Assembly (NCBI GenBank): GCA_049976505.1
Contig: JBMFIC010000013.1
Span: 1 to 31,844 of the forward strand
DNA: 31,844 nucleotides
Direction: 5' to 3'
Origin: CAYFFZ01 sp049976505
GTDB lineage: Archaea; Thermoproteota; Nitrososphaeria; Conexivisphaerales; UBA164
The position numbers and the translations under genes were made by a program. Positions 1-7,131 of this stretch are shown piece after piece. Numbering within the stretch: the first letter of the stretch is position 1; each line of letters begins with the position of its first letter. The notes beneath the pieces were generated by a model, which saw nothing but the letters and a program-made list of their open reading frames with translations, did no database searches and was not told the DNA's origin.

Positions 1-127
1 GGCGCACTTTGTTGGTCCTTTTATTGCTGGGCCTTACCTCAACGATCTGTTTTTCGGCGACGGCCGGTATGGCCTGAGGAGTCGGCTCAGGCGCCCCACC
101 GAATTCAAGTTGACCGGTCGTCGCCAT
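1..127 (-). CDS. N-terminal fragment of an unknown protein, cut by the window edge
   Basis: An open frame starts at an ATG (125-127, minus strand) and runs off the left edge after 42 codons. The visible N-terminus begins MATTGQLEFGG, continues proline/alanine-rich, and becomes basic (RPSNKRTNK) before the edge. An acidic or Pro-rich lead followed by a basic patch is seen in some small nucleic-acid-binding proteins, but I do not recognise a family. Upstream on the minus strand is AT-rich sequence with a TATA-like ATTTATGAA about 25-30 bp before the ATG, which would give a leaderless mRNA. That promoter and start codon are the main support for a real gene. It is divergent from the Cas4-like gene, with an IS-type hairpin between them. 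Confidence 0.5.
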   Translation of the reverse strand, partial: MATTGQLEFGGAPEPTPQAIPAVAEKQIVEVRPSNKRTNKVR

Positions 128-173
128 AAAAATAAAGCTTGAAAAACGTTCATAAATGTTTTTACGCTTCGAT

Positions 174-202
174 CATCCCCGCCTTTTCAAGGCGGGGCTT
201 TA
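174..202 (-). repeat. Perfect GC hairpin resembling an IS200/IS605 right end
   Basis: CCCCGCCTT at 177-185 pairs perfectly with AAGGCGGGG at 189-197 around a TTC loop. Read on the minus strand the context is TAAAGCCCCGCC...GGCGGGGATGA. This closely matches the scar inside the cas6-like pseudogene (30688-30721: TAAAGCCTCGCC...GGCGGGGAAGA) and is similar to the hairpin after tnpB at the right edge. On the minus strand a short open stretch ends in a TAA abutting the hairpin, but it has no convincing tnpB similarity. The hairpin lies between two divergent genes, so a simple shared terminator is unlikely. Confidence 0.6.
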
Positions 203-317
203 GCTAATTGTAACTGAGATCGCTGATAGCCTGAGGGGGTTCGTGGGAGAGAACGTGTGGAATGACGTGGAACCCTGCTGAGCAGCTAACCAGCAGTCTT
301 TAGGCTTTCATGAGATG

Positions 318-326
318 CTTTATATA
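318..326 (+). promoter_or_regulatory. TATA box of the Cas4-like gene
   Basis: CTTTATATA is centred about 30 bp before the ATG at 352. That spacing puts transcription start at or within a few bases of the start codon, so the mRNA should be leaderless. Confidence 0.55.
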
Positions 327-351
327 CTGTAAACCACGATCATAATCCTGA

Positions 352-1026
352 ATGGGCAAGGACCCGGAAGAGGAGAAGCTGGAAAACCTGCTTAAAGAGG
401 GCCTTGGCTCCCTCTGGAGGAAGGAAAAGCTCGAGCACCAGAACGTGAAGGGCGTCTACTATCCATCTTACGTGGGATCGTGCCTCAGGAAGCAGTACTA
501 CATCTACACGCTTGGAGAAGCCGTAACTCCAGAGGAGCTTGTGGTCTTCATGACAGGAAAAGGGGTGCACGAGGTTGTTGTTAAGGCGTTGGGGGAGAGG
601 GTAAAGGTTGAAGAGGTTGAGGCAAAGGTCGAGATACAGATAACAGAGAAAGTAAAGCTAAGCGGAAGAATAGACGTGATAGTGGCGGACATGGATGGCA
701 GGAAATACCTAATTGAAGTGAAGAGTACCAGTAGAACGCCAGAACAGCCCTATGAGAGCCACCTGATACAGCTACACGCGTACATGCATGCCCTTGGATT
801 TGATCATGGGTTCATACTTTACTGGAACAAGAGAAGCGGAGAGATAAGGGTCTTCAAAGCTCAGAAAAGTGACGAAATCATGCAGAAGCTTTACGAAAGG
901 GTCATAATGCTTGACTACTATATGTCCATCGGCTCCCCGCCTCCTCCAGAATCCTACAACGAGGGCAGAAAATGGGAATGCAGGAAGTGCCCATACCTGC
1001 AGGTTTGCAACCCTGGCCCTCTTTAG
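352..1026 (+). CDS. Solo Cas4-like RecB-family Fe-S nuclease
   Basis: The 224-aa protein has the Cas4/DUF83 layout. An N-terminal cysteine (C44, in SCLRKQYY) is followed by the RecB-type nuclease core: H73 (GKGVHE), D108 (GRIDVI), E122-V-K124 (IEVKS) and a QLHAY motif at 140-144. A C-terminal trio of cysteines (C210, C213, C219) would complete a four-cysteine iron-sulfur cluster. Cas4 proteins are DNA exonucleases that help prepare CRISPR spacers, and solo copies also occur outside CRISPR loci. No cas1, cas2 or repeat array is in the window, and the only other cas-like gene is a broken cas6 30 kb away. Its neighbours are an acetyltransferase and another PD-(D/E)XK nuclease. Family is confident; a CRISPR role is not supported here. 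Confidence 0.85.
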   Translation: MGKDPEEEKLENLLKEGLGSLWRKEKLEHQNVKGVYYPSYVGSCLRKQYYIYTLGEAVTPEELVVFMTGKGVHEVVVKALGERVKVEEVEAKVEIQITEKVKLSGRIDVIVADMDGRKYLIEVKSTSRTPEQPYESHLIQLHAYMHALGFDHGFILYWNKRSGEIRVFKAQKSDEIMQKLYERVIMLDYYMSIGSPPPPESYNEGRKWECRKCPYLQVCNPGPL

Positions 1027-1095
1027 CCCAGTACATGAAAGCTGTGCACCTGAGCATAAAAGCTTATTAAAGAATTGGTGGAAGTGTATTAAGTA

Positions 1096-1575
1096 TTGAT
1101 AAAAGTAGGCGAGTATGAAATACGGGAGGCCTCTGTCGATGATATCTGGGAGGCCATAAGAATAAACGAGATCACGCTTCCCGAGCACTACACCTATGAG
1201 TTCTACCTTGATATACACAGGAACTTTCCCGAGGGTTTCCTCGTGGCCTGGCATGACGGAAAAGCTGTCGGGTACATAATGAACAGGATTGAGCGAGGGT
1301 TATCTCACTTTGGGTTCTCCATAGTTAGAATGGGCCATGTGGTCTCCATCGCTGTCCTTCCAGAGCACAGGAGAAAAGGCATTGGCACCGCCCTGCTCAC
1401 CACCTCCATGGAGAGGATGAAGGAAAAGGGATGCAGTGAGGTCTATCTTGAAGTTCGAGTGTCAAATGAAGAGGCCATAAGGCTTTATGAAAAGCTTCAG
1501 TTTGTGAAGGTCAGAACCATCCAGTACTATTACAGCGACGGAGAGGACGCCTATGTCATGGCGAGAAAGCTATGA
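1096..1575 (+). CDS. Archaeal N-alpha-acetyltransferase (Ard1/RimI type, GNAT)
   Basis: A 159-aa single-domain GNAT protein. It would transfer acetyl from acetyl-CoA to protein N-termini in the cytosol. The acetyl-CoA binding motif A is clear: beta-4 VSIAVLPE followed by R92-R93-K-G-I-G at the start of the pyrophosphate-binding loop. The C-terminal part (EVRVSNEEAIRLYEKLQF) is the usual RimI/Ard1 signature. The start is a TTG at 1096; the N-terminus IREASVDDI lines up with the family start, so no upstream extension is expected. The 3' end overlaps the next gene by 23 nt, so the two are probably co-transcribed. The archaeal enzyme has relaxed N-end specificity in Sulfolobus; the specificity here is inferred only from family. 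Confidence 0.85.
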   Translation: MIKVGEYEIREASVDDIWEAIRINEITLPEHYTYEFYLDIHRNFPEGFLVAWHDGKAVGYIMNRIERGLSHFGFSIVRMGHVVSIAVLPEHRRKGIGTALLTTSMERMKEKGCSEVYLEVRVSNEEAIRLYEKLQFVKVRTIQYYYSDGEDAYVMARKL

Positions 1576-2065
1576 TGAGGAGACGCTCAGAATATTAAGA
1601 GAAGTAATCAAGAACGATGAGCTCATCGCTCTCTTTTTATCAAGGAAGGCTGATGCAGAAGAGCTTGCGAAGGGCCTTGACTGGAAATCGTTTGAAAAAC
1701 TCACCGCCATGATCTTTGAGAGCTTAGGATACTCCACCTTAACCAACCTGAGGATCGGAAGGAAGGAGCTTGATGTTGTGGCATACAATGAAATGTACGT
1801 CTTTGCGGCAGACTGCAAGCACTGGAAGAGGATGAGCAATTCGGCAATTGCAAGGGCCGCTGAAATGCAGAAAGCACGCGCTAAGCTCCTGCTTGGACTT
1901 CTGAGCTTTAGGGATAAGATTATAATCCCGCTCATAGTCTCCCTTTACGAGAGCGACGCAAAGATCATCAATGAGGTTCCTGTGGTCCCAGTTCTAAAGC
2001 TCAGGGATTTCTTGATAAGCTTTTATGGGTATATTGACAGTATAAACGTGATAAGGGGCCCGTAG
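1553..2065 (+). CDS. Small PD-(D/E)XK nuclease-like protein (Mrr/RecB-like)
   Basis: A 170-aa protein with a restriction-endonuclease-like core. E56 sits in helix 1 (KLTAMIFESLGY), D74 in ELDVVA, and D87-C-K89 in FAADCKHWK, matching the E...D...(D/E)-x-K pattern of Mrr-type nucleases. An N-terminal helical part of about 45 residues precedes it. The ATG at 1553 lies inside the acetyltransferase gene (23-nt overlap). The stop codon TAG (2063-2065) lies inside the tRNA-Arg gene, so the last 10 nt of the coding sequence are also the first 10 nt of the tRNA. It is not obviously part of a restriction-modification system because no methylase is nearby. Repair or tRNA-linked roles are only guesses. 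Confidence 0.7.
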   Translation: MSWRESYDEETLRILREVIKNDELIALFLSRKADAEELAKGLDWKSFEKLTAMIFESLGYSTLTNLRIGRKELDVVAYNEMYVFAADCKHWKRMSNSAIARAAEMQKARAKLLLGLLSFRDKIIIPLIVSLYESDAKIINEVPVVPVLKLRDFLISFYGYIDSINVIRGP

Positions 2066-2130
2066 CTCAGCTTGGACAGAGCGCCGGCCTCCGGAGCCGG
2101 AGGTCGCGGGTTCGAATCCCGCCGGGCCCG
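2056..2130 (+). tRNA. tRNA-Arg, anticodon CCG
   Basis: A full cloverleaf can be folded by eye. The acceptor stem GGGCCCG pairs with CGGGCCC, the D-arm begins GCTCAG, the anticodon stem is CCGGC/GCCGG with loop CTCCGGA (anticodon CCG, reading CGG), and the T-arm is GCGGG-TTCGAAT-CCCGC. The discriminator base is G2130; CCA is not encoded. There is no intron. The first 10 nt overlap the end of the upstream nuclease gene, and the next base after the tRNA (2131) begins the stop codon of the convergent membrane-protein gene. No space remains for a private promoter or trailer. Confidence 0.95.
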
Positions 2131-3078
2131 TTAAACGGCTCCGAATGTAATAAAAAGCGCAAATGCAACTATCAGCAGAATGAAGTATGCTACTTTTCTG
2201 TTGGTTGAAAGCGGAGACACCCTGTCGAGCACGTCTGTTCCATATGCGGCTCTCTGCATAAATATCACGATCAGCGCAAGAACAAAGTATCCGAGGAAGC
2301 TCATTATAATGACGCTCAGAAGATCGTACAGAAACGAGTACTTTTTCATGCTTGAGATTAGAAGCCCTCCATCTAGGCTTGAACCAGGAAGCATGTTCAC
2401 GAACAGAGTTGTAGCAGCCACGGCGCTGCCAGCTGCGAAAACGCTTCCACTGATCCTAATACCAATTAAAGACGTCAGCACAGAAAATTGCCCCGCTGCG
2501 GTCAGAATCTCAAACCTGTAACCTAGATATATGAAAAGCACCACCCCAGCCAGAGATGCAAGCAGCGGATAAAACGTCTCGTCAAAAAGCTCGTCCCTGT
2601 TAACTGGTCTGTTCGTGTTCGTCGTTATAAAGCCCATAAACGGTATTATGCCTGGAAAACCGGGTATGGCGTATGATTTCATCGGCCTGATCTTCTTAAC
2701 GTAGCTGACGAGCCTCCTTACCGATTCGTGCAACGCAATTATTGTGAGCAGCGGAGCTTCATATGCAAGCATGTATGAACTGTAAGCGCCGATCTTGTAG
2801 TAGCCGTCCAGCAGAACTGACGCTATCGACGCAAAAATAAGAAGCAGCTGATATATTCCGTTGTCCCTCCTCTCCTCCTCCTTCCTAACCTTCAGCACGT
2901 ACTTCGATCCAACGGAGTTGATATATGGCCTGTAACCCTCTGGCTCAAGCTCCCCGTAAAGCTTCAGAAAGCTTCTCTTAATGTCGCCTGAATAAACCTC
3001 AAATTCGTAGCCGTCTTCAAGATAGAAGACGTCAAACACCGTGAAATGCTGTCGCACCCTTTCCTCTACGCTTACCAT
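2131..3078 (-). CDS. Site-2-protease-like (M50) membrane protein with degenerate HEXXH
   Basis: A 315-aa protein with a soluble N-terminal domain of about 70 residues and several hydrophobic segments. It has the M50 arrangement: H117-E118-S-V-R121 in a membrane helix, the intervening IPGFPGIIPFMGF and LFDETFYPLLAS segments typical of S2P/EGY-like proteins, and N228-M-L-P231-G-S-S-L-D236-G, the usual third-helix zinc ligand motif. M50 proteases cleave substrates inside the membrane using two His and one Asp as zinc ligands. Here the second His of HEXXH is Arg, so the protein may be an inactive relative, like iRhom-type pseudoproteases, or may use another ligand. It lies 49 nt downstream of agl3 in the same direction. 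Its stop codon abuts the tRNA-Arg gene. Confidence 0.7.
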   Translation of the reverse strand: MVSVEERVRQHFTVFDVFYLEDGYEFEVYSGDIKRSFLKLYGELEPEGYRPYINSVGSKYVLKVRKEEERRDNGIYQLLLIFASIASVLLDGYYKIGAYSSYMLAYEAPLLTIIALHESVRRLVSYVKKIRPMKSYAIPGFPGIIPFMGFITTNTNRPVNRDELFDETFYPLLASLAGVVLFIYLGYRFEILTAAGQFSVLTSLIGIRISGSVFAAGSAVAATTLFVNMLPGSSLDGGLLISSMKKYSFLYDLLSVIIMSFLGYFVLALIVIFMQRAAYGTDVLDRVSPLSTNRKVAYFILLIVAFALFITFGAV

Positions 3079-3127
3079 CCTTTAAGTTGAGCTGGTTTCA
3101 GCATACTAAAAACGATTTCTGAGGTTT

Positions 3128-4372
3128 TCAAAGCCCCTCCGTATAGGCCTTCGAACTGTTTGTCATTCTTGCGTTAAGAGCCTTAAGATAAGTTGCCTTG
3201 CCATCCTCGTTCAGTCTGTCCCAGTAGACCCGAGGCCATATCACATCAGCATGAGCCTTTATCACGTCCTCGTGAGCCCGCATGTCGCTGAATATGGTTT
3301 CCATGACCTTGTCCATTGTGTACTTGGGCCTGAAGCCGAGCTGTCTCAGCTTTCTGTGAACCACGCTGTATTTGTGTCTCTGTTTTTCAATTCTCGGGTC
3401 GGGTATCCTGACGAACTCTGGATCAAAGCCGTACTTTGAGACCAGCTTTCTGACCTTCTTGGCCAGCTCGAGCGTAGAGTAGACCTCCTCCATTTGATTC
3501 ACTACTCTGTATTCGCCTTCGTCCGCCGGTTTCTGCCCCAGAAGGAACAGACAGTCTATGCTGTCCTGAAGCGACAGGAAGCTTCTCTTCATCAGCCCCG
3601 TCCCATAGATCAGAAGCTTGTTGAAAGCTATGACCTGAGCAAAGTACTTGTTGATAACCGTTCCCCACACGCCGTCGAAGTCAAGCCTCGTGTTAAGGCC
3701 ATCGTTTATAAGATCGTCTGTTCTGCTGCCATATACTACGCCCTGCTGAACGTCGGTCGCCCTAATGCCCCATATCTTGTTAGCGAACATTATGTTGTAG
3801 GTGTCAAAAACCTTACTGATGTGGTACCAGGAGCCGGGATCACGTGGAACCATTATCCTATACCTCTTGCCTCTGTACTTGACCGTCATCCATCCCTCTT
3901 TTATTGTGTAAGGAGGAGTTCCATACTCTCCCATGGTACCCATCTTTATTATATGGGTCTTTGGGGAGTGTTTCTTAACTGCAAAAATAAGATTCAGATT
4001 CGTCAGAACGTTGTTGACCTGGGTATAGATCGCATGATCGCGGTCTATCATTGAGTACGGAGCGCTTCTCTGCTGCGCGAGGTGATAGACAGTATGAGGC
4101 CTGTACTTCTCTATAAGCCTGTCAACGAAGTCCGGATCTGTCAGATCCCCTACTATTATTTTCAGGTTCTTCCTGCCATAGGTTTTCTCATATGCCCTTA
4201 CCCTTTCCTCCGGCATTCCAATGGGCAGGGCGCTGGTTCCGCCAACCTCTTCAACGAGCCTTCTGGTTATAAGGTTGTCCACGCCGATTATTTCCTCATC
4301 AAGCTCCTTCGCAAGCTTCACCGAAAGAGCCCATCCGATGTATCCATCAGCTCCAAACACCATTACTGTCAT
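3128..4372 (-). CDS. agl3: UDP-sulfoquinovose synthase (Agl3/SqdB family)
   Basis: A 414-aa extended short-chain dehydrogenase. The N-terminal FGADGYIG is the NAD-binding glycine motif. LAQQRSAPYSMIDRDHA and KMGTMGEYGTP are hallmark SqdB/Agl3 stretches, and YHISK supplies the catalytic Tyr and Lys. The family makes UDP-sulfoquinovose from UDP-glucose and sulfite. In Sulfolobales Agl3 feeds the sulfoquinovose sugar of the S-layer N-glycan, so a surface glycosylation role is likely here. The length matches the family. The ATG overlaps the first base of a duplicated 37-bp upstream unit, and the TATA-like TTATAAA in the nearer unit lies about 30 bp upstream, so the mRNA is probably leaderless. 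An open frame of about 186 codons on the opposite strand is a shadow. Confidence 0.9.
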   Translation of the reverse strand: MTVMVFGADGYIGWALSVKLAKELDEEIIGVDNLITRRLVEEVGGTSALPIGMPEERVRAYEKTYGRKNLKIIVGDLTDPDFVDRLIEKYRPHTVYHLAQQRSAPYSMIDRDHAIYTQVNNVLTNLNLIFAVKKHSPKTHIIKMGTMGEYGTPPYTIKEGWMTVKYRGKRYRIMVPRDPGSWYHISKVFDTYNIMFANKIWGIRATDVQQGVVYGSRTDDLINDGLNTRLDFDGVWGTVINKYFAQVIAFNKLLIYGTGLMKRSFLSLQDSIDCLFLLGQKPADEGEYRVVNQMEEVYSTLELAKKVRKLVSKYGFDPEFVRIPDPRIEKQRHKYSVVHRKLRQLGFRPKYTMDKVMETIFSDMRAHEDVIKAHADVIWPRVYWDRLNEDGKATYLKALNARMTNSSKAYTEGL

Positions 4373-4445
4373 TTTATGTATAAATCAATTACAAATGTAG
4401 TTTATAAGTTTTATGTATAAATCAATTACAAATGTAGTTTATAAG
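4372..4445. repeat. Perfect 37-bp tandem duplication carrying the agl3 core promoter
   Basis: The unit TTTTATGTATAAATC...GTTTATAAG occurs at 4372-4408 and again, identical, at 4409-4445. On the minus strand each copy contains CTTATAAAC, a good TATA box. The nearer copy is correctly spaced (about 30 bp) from the agl3 ATG; the farther copy would start transcription 37 bp upstream. The first base of the near unit is the A of the agl3 start codon. There is no spacer between copies, so it is not CRISPR-like. Confidence 0.95.
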
Positions 4446-4537
4446 CTTTTAATGACGTAATTCACTTAGGCATTCCTTTGATAGAATTAGGAGCCCGAAG
4501 AGCTAAAGCTAAATAACATAGCGTGAAAATAATAAGC

Positions 4538-5419
4538 ATGAAGGTCGGATTTATCGGGCTAGGGATAATGGGCTCCGCTATGGCCATGAACCTTTATAGG
4601 CGGGGGTTCCTTTATGCGGTTTACAATCGCACGAGATCCAAGGCCGCGCCATTTGAATCGTTGAACGTAAAGGTAGCCGAAAATCCAAAGGAGCTGGCTG
4701 AGCTGAGCGACGTTGTTATAACTATGGTAACCGATGGGCCGGACACGGAGCAGGTTCTCTTTGGAAAAAACGGCGTATCTGAGAGCGCAATTAAGGGACT
4801 GACAGTAATAGACATGGGAACAAACTCCCCGGCGTATGCCAGAAGCTTTGCTGATAGGCTTGAGAAGCTCGGAATGGACTTCCTCGACGCGCCAGTAACA
4901 GGCGGGGATGTAGGAGCAAGACAGGGAACTCTTACCATAATGGTGGGAGGAAAAGAGGAAGTCTTTGAAAGGGTTAGACCCGTGTTTGAGGCCATGGGAA
5001 AGCTGATAATATATGCAGGGCCCGTCGGCTATGGACAGAGGATGAAGCTAGTAAATCAGGTGGCCGTCGCCCTGTCTGACATAGCAATGGTGGAGGCAAT
5101 GGTGATGGCTGAAAGGCTTGGGCTTGACATGGAGAAGGTCTATCAGGTGCTCAGCACTGGAGGAGCGAGATCGTTCTCTATTGAAAGCTATATGCCGAGG
5201 CTTCTGAAGGGGGACCTGGAGCCTGGATTCAGAATATCACACCTTCGAAAGGATCTCTGGTACGCCCTGGAGGAGGCCAAAAAGGAGGGCGTTGCCCTGC
5301 CGGCCACCTCGATGGCGTTTGAGCTCTTCCTCTCGTCGGAGAACCTGGGATACGGAGAAAAGGGAATACAGGCCCTTATAAAGCTCTACGAGAAGATTTC
5401 CGGAGTTAAACTCAAATGA
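4538..5419 (+). CDS. Beta-hydroxyacid dehydrogenase (3-hydroxyisobutyrate / tartronate semialdehyde / GLYR family)
   Basis: A 293-aa NAD(P)-dependent dehydrogenase. The Rossmann motif GLGIMG begins at residue 7, the substrate-binding DAPVTGG is at 117-123, and the catalytic lysine is K170 in GQRMKLVNQ, with N173 alongside. These place it with 3-hydroxyisobutyrate dehydrogenase, tartronate semialdehyde reductase and glyoxylate/succinic semialdehyde reductase; the exact substrate cannot be read from sequence. I prefer the ATG at 4538 over an in-frame GTG at 4523 because family members start MKVGFIGLG. A TATA-like TAAATAACAT lies about 25 bp before that ATG. The 3' end overlaps the convergent HAD gene by 8 nt. 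Confidence 0.85.
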   Translation: MKVGFIGLGIMGSAMAMNLYRRGFLYAVYNRTRSKAAPFESLNVKVAENPKELAELSDVVITMVTDGPDTEQVLFGKNGVSESAIKGLTVIDMGTNSPAYARSFADRLEKLGMDFLDAPVTGGDVGARQGTLTIMVGGKEEVFERVRPVFEAMGKLIIYAGPVGYGQRMKLVNQVAVALSDIAMVEAMVMAERLGLDMEKVYQVLSTGGARSFSIESYMPRLLKGDLEPGFRISHLRKDLWYALEEAKKEGVALPATSMAFELFLSSENLGYGEKGIQALIKLYEKISGVKLK

Positions 5420-6035
5420 ACTTCAGGACGTCAAGAAGCGTCTCTATTCTGATCACGTTTCCATCGTTTATGCTGACTTCTCTGTTAAGCAAAAAGCCCA
5501 GCCTCGTTGCCCTGAACATGCTGTAATCGTACTCAGTATCACCTACTGATATTGAGTTCTCTCTGCTGATCCCCAGCTTCTTAAGGACGTTTTCCGCAAC
5601 ATCCCCCTTCCTCAGTGGCTCAACCAAGACCTCCGCCTCAGCTATGTTATCCTTTTCATCATAAACGAACCTGTTGGATAGGACTATATCGAAGCCCAGC
5701 TCCTTCCCCACCCTTTCAGCAAACTCGCTCAGGCCAGCAGTAACCATGATCAGCACAGATCCCCTTCTCTTTAGCTCCTCTGCAAGGATCCTTGCGTCGT
5801 TCCTAACTGTGACCTGCTGGGCTAGAGACTGAATCAACGCCCTGCCGACCTTCTTTCCCGTGCTCTTCCAGAGACTCACGTCAAGCTCCACGAGCCTTCT
5901 GTAACTTATTCTTCCCTCAAGATAGTCCTCAAGATAGGGGGATGTTTGCAGATCTAATGCCCTGTATATAAGATCCCACGAGTTCTCACCGATAAGGGTG
6001 CCGTCCATGTCGAAGAAAGCAGCTCTGATCTCCAA
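5412..6035 (-). CDS. HAD-superfamily phosphatase (phosphoserine phosphatase-like)
   Basis: A 207-aa HAD hydrolase. Motif I is D9-M-D11-G-T, motif II is T99 in MVTAG, motif III is K143 in LRKGD, and motif IV is G165-D166 with D170 in VGDTEYD. The helical cap between motifs I and II (about 20-75) is the C1 type of phosphoserine phosphatases. It could hydrolyse phosphoserine or another small phosphate ester; no serine pathway genes are adjacent. The start is TTG at 6035, immediately before EIRAAFFDMDG, which fits the family's N-terminal position of motif I. Upstream, 28 nt away, is the T-tract ending the lysine operon. The end overlaps the convergent dehydrogenase by 8 nt. Confidence 0.8.
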   Translation of the reverse strand: MEIRAAFFDMDGTLIGENSWDLIYRALDLQTSPYLEDYLEGRISYRRLVELDVSLWKSTGKKVGRALIQSLAQQVTVRNDARILAEELKRRGSVLIMVTAGLSEFAERVGKELGFDIVLSNRFVYDEKDNIAEAEVLVEPLRKGDVAENVLKKLGISRENSISVGDTEYDYSMFRATRLGFLLNREVSINDGNVIRIETLLDVLKFI

Positions 6036-6062
6036 CCCTCAGACATTAGCCTTGATCATGCT

Positions 6063-6069
6063 AAAAAAA
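6063..6069 (-). terminator. T-tract terminator after lysK
   Basis: On the minus strand a run of seven T follows the lysK stop codon by 6 nt (AGAAACTTTTTTT). The same AGAAACTTTTTT occurs right after the argD/lysJ stop at 9647-9658. Archaeal termination typically uses such U-runs without a required hairpin. Confidence 0.6.
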
Positions 6070-6075
6070 GTTTCT

Positions 6076-7131
6076 CTAATCCTGCTTGCAGAGCTCCCTT
6101 ACCGACTGCTCTATGATGTTTATGGACGTCGTGTACTCGTCCAGGGCTATCCTTTCTTCATCAGTGTGCGAGAGCTTGGAGTCGCCTGGACCATATGCTA
6201 TTATGGGAACATCGTAGTAAGTTCTCAGAACGTTTCCGTCGCAGGTCCCCAGCTTTTTAACAAAGTTTGCCTTGGATTTTGTTAGCCTATAAATGCCCCT
6301 GAAGAACGCCCGCGGCAGTTTGTTTGAGGGTGGCGTGCTGAAGGGCTCCAGCCTGTCCTCGACGCTGTACTCCCCGTTTAGCAGCAGTTTTTCTACTTCG
6401 TAAGTGCTAAGACGGGGAGGCACTCTTATGTCGACGTACGCGTGGGCTTCAGCAGGGGTTCTGTTCGTGGAATCGCCACACGAGCACTTAACTACCTGAG
6501 CCGTGACCGCGTCAAAGAACGTGTTTACATTTTCGTTGACCTCTCTTACCTTGTTCTGAAGCTCCATTATGCTGTCGATCATCATCTCAAAAGCTGTCTT
6601 TTCAGGAACGGGCGAGGAAGAATGATAAGGCTTTGCCCTGAAGGTCAGTTGGGCCAGAAGCCTTCCCTTATAACTTACGGCCACGTTGCTGTAGCCCGTA
6701 GGCTCTCCGAACACGGCATAGTCGGGCTTCTCCTCGTGCTTCAGAACCTCCTTCATGCCTTCGCTTAGCCTTTCCTCATCAGTTACAGCTATGAACTTGA
6801 GCCCGCAAGGTATATCCCTGAGGTTTATAGATGCATGAAGAAGTGCCGAAAGGGCGGACTTGGCGTCCACGGCGCCCCGTCCATAAATCGTTCTCCCATC
6901 GAAGATTACTGGGAGCTCGCCAGGTACTGTGTCCATGTGCCCTATGAGATAAATCATGGGCTGACCTTCCCTAACCCTGAAAATCACGTTGTTGACCCTG
7001 TCCTGCTCAACCGACCCGAGGCCGATAGACCTGATATACTTATATATGTAGTTAGAGGCCTCCGATTCCTTCGTAGATGGGGAGTATATCCTTAGGAGGC
7101 CCATCAGAAAATCCACTGGATCCACTTTCAT
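6076..7131 (-). CDS. lysK: [LysW]-lysine / [LysW]-ornithine hydrolase LysK
   Basis: A 351-aa M20-family metallopeptidase. The zinc site is visible: H65 and D67 (GHMDTVP), D89 (GRGAVDAK), catalytic E119-E120 (TDEE), E143 (GEPTG) and H322 (LSHTDE). LysK releases lysine or ornithine from the C-terminal glutamate of the LysW carrier in the last carrier-bound step. The ATG overlaps the lysX stop (ATGA, 7128-7131), showing tight coupling with lysX. It is the only deacylase-type gene in the block, so it probably serves both lysine and arginine pathways, as in Sulfolobus. It is followed by a T-tract that ends the operon. Confidence 0.9.
   Translation of the reverse strand: MKVDPVDFLMGLLRIYSPSTKESEASNYIYKYIRSIGLGSVEQDRVNNVIFRVREGQPMIYLIGHMDTVPGELPVIFDGRTIYGRGAVDAKSALSALLHASINLRDIPCGLKFIAVTDEERLSEGMKEVLKHEEKPDYAVFGEPTGYSNVAVSYKGRLLAQLTFRAKPYHSSSPVPEKTAFEMMIDSIMELQNKVREVNENVNTFFDAVTAQVVKCSCGDSTNRTPAEAHAYVDIRVPPRLSTYEVEKLLLNGEYSVEDRLEPFSTPPSNKLPRAFFRGIYRLTKSKANFVKKLGTCDGNVLRTYYDVPIIAYGPGDSKLSHTDEERIALDEYTTSINIIEQSVRELCKQD

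Noticed and set aside
204..312. Short minus-strand frame ending in a TAA beside the hairpin at 177-197, considered as a TnpB tail
   Set aside because: About 34 codons (KPKDCWLAAQQGS...) show no clear match to the TnpB ending seen at the right edge; only the hairpin is retained as a feature.
772..1254. 160-codon minus-strand frame across the Cas4-like and acetyltransferase genes
   Set aside because: It spans two real genes and their gap on the opposite strand and has no family motif.
3494..4054. 186-codon open frame on the plus strand inside agl3
   Set aside because: It is antisense to a well-supported Agl3 gene, has no recognisable motif or promoter, and results from codon bias of the opposite strand.
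4372..4445. Two 37-bp repeats considered as a CRISPR fragment
   Set aside because: The units are directly adjacent without a spacer and contain a correctly placed TATA box for agl3.
4604..4614. GGCGGGGGTTCC considered as another IS right-end hairpin
   Set aside because: It lies inside the dehydrogenase coding sequence (YRRGF) and lacks the pairing arm and flanking GAGGTCA.
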